Notes: generated by a model from the letters alone, not told the origin. 64,000 bases of DNA from Doryteuthis pealeii (GCA_023376005.1 CM042152.1:75156473-75220472), one strand, 5' to 3'. Shown: positions 20,350-33,664, numbered from the stretch's first letter. Translations and numbers: made by a program.

Positions 20350-20549
20350 TCAGAAGCTGTCCGCATGGTACGAAATTCACCCTGTATTTCCTCCAGAGAT
20401 GATATAAGTGAACTTCTTGAAAGAATTGCAAAATCGCAAAAATGGAGTTGCCTTCATGACAAACCTTTCCTGCATGATATTTAAACCTCAGTGATCTGCC
20501 TTTCTCACAAGAGAGTCTAATGGAAAGTCAACAATCTGTCATCAGTTGA
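20350..20549 (+). pseudogene. Inverted copy of the PMS1 terminal exon, with a premature stop
   Basis: Plus-strand mirror of 35,735-35,935. One base is missing (tttaaacc against tttacaacc), which puts TAA in frame at 20,482-20,484, right after LHDI, and removes the last residues. Acceptor ctttttag is kept. Confidence 0.85.
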
Positions 20550-20917
20550 GAACAAAATGCCCACCATCAAATTTCTCATTTCATTTCGACTTTCTCATTG
20601 TTATTCAGACATTAAAGGTTTTTTTTGTAATTTTAAAACAAAACAAAAAAGATTTGGTTATTTGAAATTTTCATTAAAGCCTTTTTTTTATTATTTTCAT
20701 AATTTTTAAGTTGATTATTTTGTTTTGATAATTTAAAAAAATTTTTTTTTTTTTTTTTTTTTACTTAAATTTGATCAATATCAGAGTTTCTCAACCAGGG
20801 AGTAATTGGGAGCCACGGGTTAGCAGCCTACCAGGCTGTGCACAACAATCTCCTGATTTTGTAAGGTTCAAAAATATCTGACTTATAGAAAAGGTTGCCA
20901 CATTTACTGTAATTATT

Positions 20918-21419
20918 GTGTACTGTAGATATATACAGTATGATAATTTAATTATTATAATGTTTGATATGTTTACTTAAGAGCTATTGCTTATATAGTT
21001 CAATATGTAAAAAGTATAATAATCTTGATTTAACTCACTCTTTTTTTTTTTTTTCTTTCCTATTTTTTAATCTTTTCATTATATTCCATTGTAACAAAAT
21101 AGTGTTATCACTTCCACATCTCACCTTCGCTCCCTATCTTTTCCCTACTCTCTTTCATTCTTTCCTATTATATTTTTTCTGTATAGCATGTATTTTTTCT
21201 TGCCTTTCTTTCTATATAAAAAATAGAATGGTTCATTATTTAGCTGAGGCGACAACACTTATTAGAAATAATAATTAGGCGGATAAGCAACACCAGACAA
21301 TCAGATTTACATTTTTTTCACATTTCATCTGGACGATTTGGACGGTCTGATTTTTAACTGGTGGGTGTCGCAGATGATAACGGTCGTACTTTTAAGGAAC
21401 AAGAGTATTAATATATAGA
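20918..21419 (-). mobile_element. Diverged HEL2 copy, left arm
   Basis: Shares most of its length with 27,415-27,899 and starts TCTATATATTAATACTC after an A. The terminal hairpin survives (about 20,923-20,938) but the CTRR end is lost. Confidence 0.6.
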
Positions 21420-21699
21420 TAATACACATTTTTAAGCCTAAAAGTTTGTTAGATTTTTACATACAAGAAATGGTGATACTAAATGCAAAAAATGTATTTT
21501 TTAAAAAATCTATAGTGTTATCTATTACTGGGCAGAGATAATTGCTATTACCAAAATCAATCCTTAAATCTCAACTAAATAAAGGGCATGTCAACCTATC
21601 TGTGATAGCTGTTTTTTCTGTACTTCAGATTTTCTACCCACAATGCACCTTATTCATCAAGGGAGCAACTCTGGATATTTTTGTTAGAATGTCCCTAAC

Positions 21700-21990
21700 A
21701 AAGTGGTGTTATTTGTATTTTTCAGACTGTTGTCATCAACTTTATTGTTATATACACAATGTTTTGGCCGATGTGCCCTCCGGCCTTTTTCAAGTGTTAT
21801 GAAAGGAGCCTTCTCTTCGAACTCGAGTGGTAGTACCTGTTAGGGTCCCATCTATAGGTTAAATAGAAAAATTGAGTTTATAAAAAAAATGTTGAATACC
21901 CATCAAGTATGAATAATAAAAAGTTTTCTGCATAAAATAATCCCAGAAGGGTTGACATGCTGTAAAATCCAACCAACCAACCAATCACTT
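21700..21990. mobile_element. R1 tail plus R5 repeat (left arm mirror)
   Basis: Reverse complement of 34,285-34,570. Confidence 0.55.
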
Positions 21991-22377
21991 TTTGCAGCCA
22001 AAAAAAAAAAAAGAGTTAGAAAATAAGAATCACTTGAAAAGACTTATTGCATCTAGATCTGAATAAGACATTTGAAGAGAGTCCCCTTGGTGGGTAATCT
22101 GAACAGTAGCTACATAAACGAGAGTAACCTCTCCTTTGTTTATTTCACTTTGAGGAAGCCATATATAATTGTGCTTGCGCAATATTTGAAATGAACAATT
22201 AAGAACACATTTTATGATATTTTCATGTTAAAACATGCAGTTGTATTGATTTGAACAAATTCGTATTTTTTAGTGTAGATTTACAGTGAAATGAAAATGG
22301 CTGACCAAAACAAGGCTTCCTCAAAGTGAAAGAAACAAGGGGAGGTTACTTTCATTTATGTAGCTAATGTTTCAGAT

Positions 22378-22615
22378 TACCCCTTGGTCTAGTAGCTAAC
22401 ATGCTGGACTTTGACATTGTAGTAAGCAAGTTTGAACTCCATTCTCACTATTATGTTCACTTTCAGTCTAATAACATTGGTATGTACCATCTTCATATCT
22501 CCAGTTATGGGTTAAATAGTATCACTACTGCTCTTATAAAACAATGGCTTTGGCATTGAATAACTCATGAAGGTTGATATGCCATTAAACACCATAACCA
22601 AACCAAACCAAACCT
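22378..22615 (+). mobile_element. tRNA-like SINE (family SINE3), left arm
   Basis: Head cccttggtctagtagctaac with B-like gtttgaactcc, body ccagttatgggttaaatag shared with SINE2, then the common 3' tail hairpin ggcattgaataactc...ggttgatatgcc and (AACCA)n. Mirror 33,665-33,903. Confidence 0.62.
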
Positions 22616-23842
22616 TTTTTGTGATACAATCTTGAAAATGTGGTGAAGAATAACATCCGAACATGAAAACGGGGTGGGAGTGTTGAGAGCCACTGATCTA
22701 GATTTGAAATTTTAATTTTGATTTGGCCAAGGAATTTTACAGGTTTTCCTTTTGAGGAATTTAAGAAAAAAAGAAAAGAGAAAAGCCTAAAATATAATAG
22801 AACCGTGGGATGATCAAAGATTCTATGGTAGACAAAGAATCCGCCTTTTTGGCTAATAGTGTACATATCATTTTGCTTCACAAGAGCTAATCACTATTTA
22901 AAAAACAACAATTTCACACACAATATGGCAAAGTAGATTTATTTTCATTTCACTTATGTGGCAACCATACATCGCCAAGCTAGAAAAAATGATTTTCAGT
23001 GCCTTTTAACTTTAGGTTTCTTTAATGTAATAAGGGTCTAAATCAATTATATATGTATAAAAGAATAATAATTAATAAAAAATGAATAAGAAGACATAAA
23101 AAACAAATAAAGATAAAATATAAACAAGAATAATAATAGAAATAATTCCAAAACTATATAAAGAATAAAAGATAAAGCAGAGAAAAATATTTTTTATTTA
23201 TATAGATATATATAAGAGGTTTGTTTCTAACTTTTCTAATCCCAGACACCACCGGGTATCTCTACTAGTTATCACTTGAACCCATATAATTGCTTGGAAA
23301 AACAATCAAGTCTGAATTAGGCATTAAATACGTAAGATATATATATTTTTTTATTCAGTTGCAAGGTAGATAACTCTTCCATTATTGAGTTATGCTGAGT
23401 TATTTCCCTTTAGATTAACTTTTTTGATCATAGTTATCTCCCCTAGATTCTTACCTGGAAACAGAAAAATCATTGATCTAGAGTGAGAAAAATAATCTGA
23501 TACTATATTTTTGTTGTCTCTATCTCTTCGAAGATGTAATTCCAAACAAATTTCTTTACTAAGATCAAACAAAACCTCTCTAAGGTAGAAATTTATGAGG
23601 AATCCAGTGGTGTTATTTATATTTGCACCGAATTCATTAATTCGGGGCCATATTACCGGCCGTGATATGAAAAAAGGGGGTGGCTAGTGTAAGGGGAATA
23701 ACTGATAATTTGCTAATTAAATAAATTTCTGTATTCAGGACTACTTGCATTAATGATAACAGTGTCGATATTGCGTCTCACTCCCTTTCAAAAGTATCAT
23801 TATTGCGTTATTGGTAAATGGTGGTTAATATGTATAAATTTC
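22616..23842. other. Left arm downstream of PMS1, no gene seen
   Basis: AT-rich DNA; a hAT-like end (gttgagagccactg) at 22,680-22,694. A 60-codon open frame at 23,390-23,572 shows no recognisable domain. Mirror 32,430-33,664. Confidence 0.6.
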
Positions 23843-24015
23843 GGTTATTTCCTATAAGTCTAACATAATCAAAGGGGAACCACTATTGACTGATAAATTA
23901 TTTATTTATTGATCTAGGAAAAAGAAGACTGGTTAGTTTAATGGGTAAATAAATAAATAATTCATCAGTCAAGAGTGGTTCCCCTTTGATCATGTTAGAT
24001 TTATAGGAAATAACC
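23843..24015. mobile_element. M1 MITE (left arm mirror)
   Basis: Flanks taaatttc and caaatttc. Confidence 0.78.
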
Positions 24016-24780
24016 CAAATTTCTGTTGTAACTTTATCAAATAATCACATCGAGTGATAGGTACTGTTATCCAGTGGTGAGCATAATGAGATTTAAAAAG
24101 TGTATACTTAAATTTAACCGTATACTATATAACCTGGGCAAGGCCGGTATCAGTTTACAATTCTAGAAAGATCAAAACCAGTAGACCACATTTTTAAAAA
24201 AAATTAATAAAAAAAGATGTTAACACCCGAAAAAAGTTACATGAAAATTTAAAAGTTTTTTTAAAACTCAAAAATAATTTTTGTAGTGTGTTTTCTCTTT
24301 TCGTAGTTTTAAAATATCTTTTTAATGTAAAAAAGTATTTTCTCTGATTCAATTGAACTGTTTTATTCACTTCAAAATTTAATAGTGAATTTTTAAACGT
24401 CTGGAAAGTGGCATGTTATACACAATATTTTATATAAAGATTTATTTAATCTATCTAAAAATGTAGGATTAAAAATGCACGATTTTGCGCAAAATATTTT
24501 CCGATATTTTTATATATTTAAAGATTATTACTAACGATTGTTATTTTTCGTTTACGAAAGACTTGGATAGTCATAAGGGTTTTTTCCCCACTTTTTACTT
24601 CAAAATACCCAGGTTTTCACTCTGGGACCTCGCGTATTAAAACAACTGTTGTATTGTTATTTTTCCTTACGTTTTTTTTTTCTACTATGCTGTTTGAAAT
24701 TGACATGTATTTGATCCCATAATTTTCCCCATTCAAACTTAAATATAATTTATCTCCCATAACTCGCGTTTTTTGGACAT
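24016..24780. other. Left arm, no gene seen
   Basis: AT-rich; nothing recognised. A possible Helitron-like start (tctattctatacatatata) lies at 24,780. Mirror 31,490-32,254. Confidence 0.6.
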
Positions 24781-24849
24781 CTATTCTATACATATATATA
24801 AAGGCCAGTTGTGTGTATGTATGTATGTATGTATGTAAGTAAAAGTAAA

Positions 24850-25017
24850 GTAAAGTCGTCGGTGTGGCCTAAAGTTGGTATCAGCCAATCAACGAGGGAG
24901 TCTATCCCCTTTTCACAAGCGCCTGACCAAGGAGATTGTTTTTGCGTCTGGGGTGGAGCGGGACCTATCATCAGCTCCTTACTTTACCGCACACATCCAT
25001 GTGCTACTCATACGCTG
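24850..25017 (-). mobile_element. Headless SINE1 body flanked by TATG microsatellites (left arm)
   Basis: Body only (ggtggagcgggacctatcat, agtagcaca); the tRNA-like head is replaced by (TATG)n on one side and (TGTA)n on the other. Mirror is 31,257-31,427. Confidence 0.65.
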
Positions 25018-25089
25018 TATGTATGTATGTATGTATGTATGTATGTATGTACAACGGAAACTACGAAAATAAAACAATTAATGGCAAAG

Positions 25090-25133
<44 letters not shown>

Positions 25134-25389
25134 CAGAGCTTACACTTTGTGTAAAAATAATGAAGATTTTATTTATATTTGTGAAGATATTTAAAAATTA
25201 AAATTTGAATATTAATAGAAGGGAAAGTCATTGGTGGCATTCATGATAAACAAATCAATTATGGAAGCCTAAAATAAACAGTGGATCTGTGAGATTAACA
25301 TTTTTATCCACCCCACTTCTACTCAGGCGATGCCGGGTAGGCGCTTCTAGTACCTAATAAGATGAAATGAAGACTATGGAACCGAGGCA

Positions 25390-25712
25390 ATATTTCTTGG
25401 TACATAAAATCAGAATTGATGGAGGCGTCAATTGTGTAATGGTTATTGTCGTTGGAAATGAACATGACGAACCGAGTTGAAATCTTGGACGAGGCTGTTT
25501 GCATTTCACATAGAGCTAATCCCCGTGGGAAAGGTATGAATCCAAGTATTCTCTCTCCAGCTATGAGTAAATAATAGGGCAGATTTGTCTCTTTAACCTT
25601 GGTATGGCAACCGGTCTTGGAGAAGGAAAACTCAGGATTCAAAATCTGTTAAACTCTCTTTAAAAACCTAACCTTGTGTCGTATCCTACTCGCGCAGAGG
25701 GATTGGAGGAAA
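25390..25712 (+). mobile_element. SINE2 (left arm)
   Basis: Head tgtgtaatggttattg, B-like cgagttgaaatcttgg, body ctatgagtaaataatagggc and gtcgtatcctactcgcgcag. Mirror 30,570-30,895. Confidence 0.68.
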
Positions 25713-25830
25713 TCTAATCTTTTTAAGAATATAAATTATTTTTTCTCAATTTAAAAAAAAATGTTATATGGGGAATAATATCTTTATATGTTACAGGTAA
25801 CACAATGCGTTCGTTATTAAATAAGTAATC

Positions 25831-26069
25831 AGGGTGGCCTAAAGTCGATATTAGCCGGACAACGAGGGAGTCTATCCCCTTTTCCCTAGCGCTAGACCAA
25901 GGAGATTATTTTTTGCATCTGAGGTGGAGCGCAACACCTACCATCAGCTCCTTACTTTATTGCACAGATCCCTGTGCTACTCATTCGCTGAGTTGGCGAG
26001 GGCCGGTATCGAAATAAGAACCTTGCGATTGCCTAGGCGAGTGCTCTACCGACTGAGCTAAACCGGCCC
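25831..26069 (-). mobile_element. SINE1, best-preserved copy (left arm)
   Basis: Head gggccggtttagctcagtcg, A box tagctcagtcggtagagc, B box tttcgatacc, acceptor stem ggccgg/ccggcc still pairs. Body about 165 bp. Has pol III promoter boxes but a SINE body and no clean anticodon loop, so not a tRNA gene. Confidence 0.78.
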
Positions 26070-26512
26070 ATAAGCTAACTCAGGTGAAATACTTTAATAA
26101 AACTATGCAGTTAGGTACAAGATGCATCCAACTATTGCTCATACAACTTGATTTGAACATAGCGAAATTATTTGACGCTATTCAATCATCGTGTTATTAT
26201 TTTTCTTCTAGGGTAAGTACAGTTGTACCTTGACTTACGAGTTCAATTCGTTCCACATTTAATTTCAAATAACAAATCATTTTTCCTCATTGAAATAAAC
26301 TGAAATGCCATTAATCCTACAAAAAAACAAAAAACAAAAAAAAAAAACAAAAAACATCCTAATTTCTTGTTACGTTTTTTAATAAGAAAAATAGCACAGA
26401 ATTGTATAAAAACAATACAATAAAATGTAATGAATTGTGTTGTAATATATTTTAAGGTTAATGTTTTAATTCTTTATAAATAATATTTCTCTTCGGCGTA
26501 ATAAATTATAAA

Positions 26513-26897
26513 TCTATTAATAATGGAGATTCGCTTCCGGTTTTTGTCTGTAACAAAAATTACGTCACTGCTTACGTCACATTACCCAAAATCGTCATAA
26601 CATAGAATAAATACCCTCAAAATTTGAACATGCAACATTAGACGGTCCACATTGTTTTTTAAAACAAGTTTTAATAAATACATGACTGGTATTATATATC
26701 TATATATAGTTTGTTTTATTTTAATACATATTTAAAGTTTACATTTCAAATTGTTTTATTTTTTAATCCTTTAATGAATTTAATGATTTTACTTACTTAG
26801 AGTACAAACTCGCTGACATTGAATTTTTTACTCCCACCCAATATGTTTCAAAAATTTATTTTTACATCGCCCGAAGGCGTTTTTTATTTTGTACTAG
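26513..26897 (+). mobile_element. HEL1-related Helitron, left arm
   Basis: 385 bp. Starts TCTATTAATAATGGAGATT after an A, ends with hairpin cgcc-cgaa-ggcg, then 14 bp and CTAG before T. Related to HEL1 at the start but a distinct subfamily. Confidence 0.8.
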
Positions 26898-27414
26898 TTA
26901 TTATAATTATTATTATTTGTTTTTTCCCTAGAAGTAACTATTGGTTTTTGAGCGTATGTCAAATATTTAGTGTAGCCACCATTTACCTTCAGAACCCCTC
27001 GAAGTCGTAGGAATATACCCCCCTCTGACAGAACTTATGGAATTGGCTCGCTTAGAAGGGGTTTTAACTTCTTTTTTTTATTTAGCAGTAAACAATCTAA
27101 TAACAGATAAGACGCAAAACATTTTTTATTTACAAGTTGACATTCTGGCTTCCTAAAATATACCTTAAACAAACTAGACATAATTATTAGAATTAATGGT
27201 ATAATTTTCTTCCAGGCCATGCCAAGGAAAATACTATGGAATAATCCATTGTCGAGGAAAATGCTCTGATATCTTTCGGTCGATGTACTCTCCGGCCTTC
27301 TTCTTATGTAGACAAAAAAATATGTATGCATACATAATTATACGCAAACGAAGAAATGTTTGAAAAGATTCATACCTCATTTGCGACCTAGATTTTTCCG
27401 TGATATTTACAATA

Positions 27415-27899
27415 TTAGCGAGAACTGTGGATATACCACAGTATGACGATTCAATTATTACAATGTTTGATATGTTTACTTAAGAGCTATTGCAAATAGT
27501 TCAATATGTAAAACGTATAATAATCTTGATTGAACTCTCTCTCATTGTTTTTTCTTTCTTTCCTTCTTTTAATGTTTTCATTATATTTGATTGAAAAAGA
27601 TTAGCATTATCTCTTCCACGCGCCCACCTTCTCTCTCCATCTTTTCTCTACTCTTTCATTGTTTCTTATTGTATTTGTTCTGTGTGGCATGTCCTTTTTC
27701 TTACCTTTTTTCTATATAATAAAAATGGAATTGTCCATTATTTAGCTGGGGTTATAACACTCATAATCAACATAAAATAATCAAGATTTACATTTTTGTA
27801 TTTCATTTTGAATGATTTGGACGGTCTTATTTTTAACCAGCAGGTGTTGCAAGATGTTAATGGTCATACTTTTAAGGAACACGAGTATTAGTATATAGA
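27415..27899 (-). mobile_element. Second Helitron family (HEL2), left arm
   Basis: 485 bp. Minus strand starts TCTATATACTAATACTCGTG after an A and ends with hairpin ctgtgg-tatat-ccacag, tctcg, CTAA before T. Fits Helitron ends with a CTAA variant of CTRR. Confidence 0.72.
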
Positions 27900-28094
27900 T
27901 AACACATTTTTAACCCTAAAAGTTTGTTAAAAGGGGGAGGTGTAAAATATTTACAATGATTTGCCGATAAAAATCTGTGGGGAGGCGTTTAAAATATCTA
28001 CATTAATTTGCCGACAAAAAAAGTGACGAAAACATGACTCAGAAAATATCTAAGTTAACCGGAAATTCGCTTGTCGCTGGCTCGCTAAAAAAAT

Positions 28095-28196
28095 AGTGTA
28101 AATCAAGATAGGAGGCCGGGACACCATAAGATCAAAATTGGCAAAATATATTCCGTAATTCACAATTTCAATATTACAAATAAAACAAACATGTAA
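28095..28196. other. Spacer at the centre of the inverted repeat
   Basis: About 102 bp of single-copy AT-rich sequence between the arm ends (ctggctcgctaaaaaaat and attttttagcgagccag). No coding or repeat signal seen. Confidence 0.9.
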
Positions 28197-28387
28197 ATTT
28201 TTTAGCGAGCCAGCGACAAGCGAATTTCCGGTTAACTTAGATATTTCTGAGTCATGTTTTCGTCACTTTTTTTGTCGGCAAATTAATGTAGATATTTTAA
28301 ACGCCTCCCCACAGATTTTTATCGGCAAATCATTGTAAATATTTTACACCTCCCCTTTTAACAAACTTTTAGGGTTAAAAATGTTTA

Positions 28388-28869
28388 TCTATATACTAAT
28401 ACTCGTGTTCCTTAAAAGTATGACCATTAACATCTTGCAACACCTGCTGGTTAAAATAAGGACCGTCCAAATCATTCAAAATGAAATACAAAAATGTAAA
28501 TCTTGATTATTTTATGTTGATTATGAGTGTTATAACCCCAGCTAAATAATGACAATTCCATTTTTATTATATAGAAAAAAGGTAAGAAAAAGGACATGCC
28601 ACACAGAACAAATACAATAAGAAACAATGAAAGAGTAGAGAAAAGATGGAGAGAGAAGGTGGGCGCGTGGAGAGATAATGCTAATCTTTTTCAATCAAAT
28701 ATAATGAAAACATTAAAGAAGAAAGAAAGAAAAAAACAATGAGAGAGAGTTCAATCAAGATTATTATACGTTTTACATATTGAACTATTTGCAATAGCTC
28801 TTAAGTAAACATATCAAACATTGTAATAATTGAATCGTCATACTGTGGTATATCCACAGTTCTCGCTAA
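28388..28869 (+). mobile_element. Second Helitron family (HEL2), right arm mirror
   Basis: Mirror of 27,415-27,899; same TC start, hairpin and CTAA/T end. Confidence 0.72.
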
Positions 28870-29384
28870 TATTGTAAATATCACGGAAAATCTAGGTCGC
28901 AAATGAGGTATGAATCTTTTCAAACATTTCTTCGTTTGCGTATAATTATGTATGCATACATATTTTTTTGTCTACATAAGAAGAAGGCCGGAGAGTACAT
29001 CGACCGAAAGATATCAGAGCATTTTCCTCGACAATGGATTATTCCATAGTATTTTCCTTGGCATGGCCTGGAAGAAAATTATACCATTAATTCTAATAAT
29101 TATGTCTAGTTTGTTTAAGGTATATTTTAGGAAGCCAGAATGTCAACTTGTAAATAAAAAATGTTTTGCGTCTTATCTGTTATTAGATTGTTTACTGCTA
29201 AATAAAAAAAAGAAGTTAAAACCCCTTCTAAGCGAGCCAATTCCATAAGTTCTGTCAGAGGGGGGTATATTCCTACGACTTCGAGGGTTCTGAAGGTAAA
29301 TGGTGGCTACACTAAATATTTGACATACGCTCAAAAACCAATAGTTACTTCTAGGGAAAAAACAAATAATAATAATTATAATAA

Positions 29385-29762
29385 CTAGTACAAATAAAAA
29401 ACGCCTTCGGGCGATGTAAAAATAAATTTTTGAAACATATTGGGTGGAGTAAAAAATTCAATGTCAGCGAGTTTGTACTCTAAGTAAGTAAAATCATTAA
29501 ATTCATTAAAGGATTAAAAATAAAACAATTTGAAATGTAAACTTTAAATATGTATTAAATAAAACAAACTATATATAGATATAATACCAGTCATGTATTT
29601 ATTAAAACTTGTTTTAAAAAACAATGTGGACCGTCTAATGTTGCATGTTCAAATTTTGAGGGTATTTATTCTATGTTATGACGATTTTGGGTAATGTGAC
29701 GTAAGCAGTGACGTAATTTTTGTTACAGACAAAACCGGAAGCGAATCTCCATTATTAATAGA
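29385..29762 (-). mobile_element. HEL1-related Helitron, right arm mirror
   Basis: Mirror of 26,513-26,897 with the same CTAG (29,385-29,388) and TC ends. Confidence 0.8.
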
Positions 29763-30201
29763 TTTATAATTTATTACGCCGAAGAGAAATATTATTTATA
29801 AAGAATTAAAACATTAACCTTAAAATATATTACAACACAATTCATTACATTTTATTGTATTGTTTTTATACAATTCTGTGCTATTTTTCTTATTAAAAAA
29901 CGTAACAAGAAATTAGGATGTTTTTGTTTTTTTTTTTTTTTTTTTTTTTTTGTAGGATTAATGGCATTTCAGTTTATTTCAATGAGGAAAAATGATTTGT
30001 TATTTGAAATTAAATGTGGAACGAATTGAACTCGTAAGTCAAGGTACAACTGTACTTACCCTAGAAGAAAAATAATAACACGATGATTGAATAGCGTCAA
30101 TAATTTCGCTATGTTCAAATCAAGTTGTATGAGCAATAGTTGGATGCATCTTGTACCTAACTGCATAGTTTTATTAAAGTATTTCACCTGAGTTAGCTTA
30201 T

Positions 30202-30442
30202 GGGCCGGTTTAGCTCAGTCGGTAGAGCACTCGCCTAGGCAATCGCAAGGTTCTTATTTCGATACCGGCCCTCGCCAACTCAGCGAATGAGTAGCACAGG
30301 GATCTGTGCAATAAAGTAAGGAGCTGATGGTAGGTGTTGCGCTCCACCTCAGATGCAAAAAATAATCTCCTTGGTCTAGCGCTAGGGAAAAGGGGATAGA
30401 CTCCCTCGTTGTCCGGCTAATATCGACTTTAGGCCACCCTGA
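30202..30442 (+). mobile_element. SINE1, best-preserved copy (right arm mirror)
   Basis: Mirror of 25,831-26,069. Confidence 0.78.
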
Positions 30443-30569
30443 TTACTTATTTAATAACGAACGCATTGTGTTACCTGTAACATATAAAGATATTATTCCC
30501 CATATAACATTTTTTTTAAATTGAGAAAAAAATAATTTATATTCTTAAAAAGATTAGATTTCCTCCAAT

Positions 30570-30895
30570 CCCTCTGCGCGAGTAGGATACGACACAAGGT
30601 TAGGTTTTTAAAGAGAGTTTTAACAGATTTTGAATCCTGAGTTTTCCTTCTCCAAGACCGGTTGCCATACCAAGGTTAAAGAGACAAATCTGCCCTATTA
30701 TTTACTCATAGCTGGAGAGAGAATACTTGGATTCATACCTTTCCCACGGGGATTAGCTCTATGTGAAATGCAAACAGCCTCGTCCAAGATTTCAACTCGT
30801 TCGTCATGTTCATTTCCAACGACAATAACCATTACACAATTGACGCCTCCATCAATTCTGATTTTATGTACCAAGAAATATTGCCTCGGTTCCAT
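30570..30895 (-). mobile_element. SINE2 (right arm mirror)
   Basis: Mirror of 25,390-25,712. It accounts for the longest non-microsatellite open frames in this stretch, which are not genes. Confidence 0.68.
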
Positions 30896-31136
30896 AGTCT
30901 TCATTTCATCTTATTAGGTACTAGAAGCGCCTACCCGGCATCGCCTGAGTAGAAGTGGGGTGGATAAAAATGTTAATCTCACAGATCCACTGTTTATTTT
31001 AGGCTTCCATAATTGATTTGTTTATCATGAATGCCACCAATGACTTTCCCTTCTATTAATATTCAAATTTTAATTTTTAAATATCTTCACAAATATAAAT
31101 AAAATCTTCATTATTTTACACAAAGTGTAAGCTCTG

Positions 31137-31180
<44 letters not shown>

Positions 31181-31256
31181 CTTTGCCATTAATTGTTTTA
31201 TTTTCGTAGTTTCCGTTGTACATACATACATACATACATACATACATACATACAGC

Positions 31257-31427
31257 GTATGAGTAGCACATGGATGTGTGCGGTAAAGTAAGGAGCTGAT
31301 GATAGGTGTTCCCGCTCCACCCCAGACGCAAAAACAATCTCCTTGGTCAGGCGCTTGTGAAAAGGGGATAGACTCCCTCGTTGATTGGCTGATACCAACT
31401 TTAGGCCACACCGACGACTTTACTTTA
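31257..31427 (+). mobile_element. Headless SINE1 body (right arm mirror)
   Basis: Mirror of 24,850-25,017 between CATA repeats at 31,219-31,254 and 31,434-31,460. Confidence 0.65.
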
Positions 31428-32254
31428 CTTTTACTTACATACATACATACATACATACACACAACTGGCCTTTATATATATGTATAGAATAGATGTCCAA
31501 AAACGCGAGTTATGGGGAGATAAATTATATTTAAGTTTGAATGGGGAAAATTATGGATCAAATACATGTCAATTTCAAACAGCATAGTAGAAAAAAAACG
31601 TAAGGAAAAAATACAATACAACAGTTGTTTTAATACGCGAGGTCCCAGAGTGAAAACCTGGGTATTTTGAAGTAAAAAGTGGGGAAAAAACCCTTATGAC
31701 TATCCAAGTCTTTCGTAAACGAAAAAATAACAATCGTTAGTAATAATCTTTAAATATAATAAAATATCGGAAAATATTTTGCGCAAAATCGTGCATTTTT
31801 AATCCTACATTTTAGATAGATTAAATAAATCTTTATATAAATATTGTGTATAACATGCCACTTTCCAGACGTTTAAAATTCACTATTAAATTTTGAAGTG
31901 AATAAAAACAGTTCAATTGAATCAGAGAAAATACTTTTTTACATTAAAAAGATATTTTAAAACTACGAAAAGAGAAAACACACTACAAAAATTATTTTTT
32001 GAGTTTTAAAAAACTTTTAAATTTTCATGTAACTTTTTTCGGGTGTTAACATCTTTTTTTATTAATTTTTTTTAAAAATGTGGTCTACTGGTTTTGATCT
32101 TTCTAGAATTGTAAACTGATACCGGCCTTGCCCAGGTTATATAGTATACGGTTAAATTTAAGTATACACTTTTTAAATCTCATTATGCTCACCACTGGAT
32201 AACAGTACCTATCACTCGATGTGATTATTTTGATAAAGTTACAACAGAAATTTG

Positions 32255-32428
32255 GGTTATTTCCTATAAATCTAACATGATCAAAGGGGAACCACTCTTG
32301 ACTGATGAATTATTTATTTATTTACCCATTAAACTAACCAGTCTTCTTTTTTCCTAGATCAATAAATAAATAATTTATCAGTCAATAGTGGTTCCCCTTT
32401 GATTATGTTAGACTTATAGGAAATAACC
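32255..32428. mobile_element. M1 MITE (right arm)
   Basis: Flanks gaaatttg and gaaattta (7 of 8). Mirror 23,843-24,015. Confidence 0.78.
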
Positions 32429-33664
32429 GAAATTTATACATATTAACCACCATTTACCAATAACGCAATAATGATACTTTTGAAAGGGAGTGAGACGCAA
32501 TATCGACACTGTTATCATTAATGCAAGTAGTCCTGAATACAGAAATTTATTTAATTAGCAAATTTATCAGTTATTCCCCTTACACTAGCCACCCCCTTTT
32601 TTCATATCACGGCCGGTAATATGGCCCCGAATTAATGAATTCGGTGCAAATATAAATAACACCACTGGATTCCTCATAAATTTCTACCTTAGAGAGGTTT
32701 TGTTTGATCTTAGTAAAGAAATTTGTTTGGAATTACATCTTCGAAGAGATAGAGACAACAAAAATATAGTATCAGATTATTTTTCTCACTCTAGATCAAT
32801 GATTTTTCTGTTTCCAGGTAAGAATCTAGGGGAGATAACTATGATCAAAAAAGTTAATCTAAAGGGAAATAACTCAGCATAACTCAATAATGGAAGAGTT
32901 ATCTACCTTGCAACTGAATAAAAAAATATATATATCTTACGTATTTAATGCCTAATTCAGACTTGATTGTTTTTCCAAGCAATTATATGGGTTCAAGTGA
33001 TAACTAGTAGAGATACCCGGTGGTGTCTGGGATTAGAAAAGTTAGAAACAAACCTCTTATATATATCTATATAAATAAAAAATATTTTTCTCTGCTTTAT
33101 CTTTTATTCTTTATATAGTTTTGGAATTATTTCTATTATTATTCTTGTTTATATTTTATCTTTTATTTGTTTTTTATGTCTTCTTATTCATTTTTTATTA
33201 ATTATTATTCTTTTTATACATATATAATTGATTTAGACCCTTATTACATTAAAGAAACCTAAAGTTAAAAGGCACTGAAAATCATTTTTTCTAGCTTGGC
33301 GATGTATGGTTGCCACATAAGTGAAATGAAAATAAATCTACTTTGCCATATTTGTGTGTGAAATTGTTGTTTTTTTAAATAGTGATTAGCTCTTGTGAAG
33401 CAAATGATATGTAACACTATTAGCCAAAAAGGCGGATTCTTTGTCTACCATAGAATCTTTGATCATCCCACGGTTCTATTATATTTTAGGCTTTTCTCTT
33501 TTTCTTTTTTTTCTTAAATTCCTCAAAAGGAAAACCTGTAAAATTCCTTGGCCAAATCAAAAATTAAAATTTCAAATCTAGATCAGTGGCTCTCAACACT
33601 CCCACCCCGTTTTCATGTTCGGATGTTATTCTTCACCACATTTTCAAGATTGTATCACAAAAAA

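Larger units (their letters stand above)
12644..28094. repeat. Left arm of giant inverted repeat
   Basis: Reverse complement of 28,197-43,688 from end to end, including every intronic transposon and microsatellite. Most differences noticed are short indels. The match begins at the first base after the N gap. Confidence 0.95.

Noticed and set aside
27035..27331. 98-codon frame identical in both arms
   Set aside because: Identity only reflects the inverted repeat. No domain, AT-rich codons, includes an R5-like gaagaaggccggag stretch.
30202..30272. Possible tRNA gene with good A and B boxes
   Set aside because: The anticodon arm does not fold, an SINE body follows, and the same unit recurs elsewhere; it is a SINE head.
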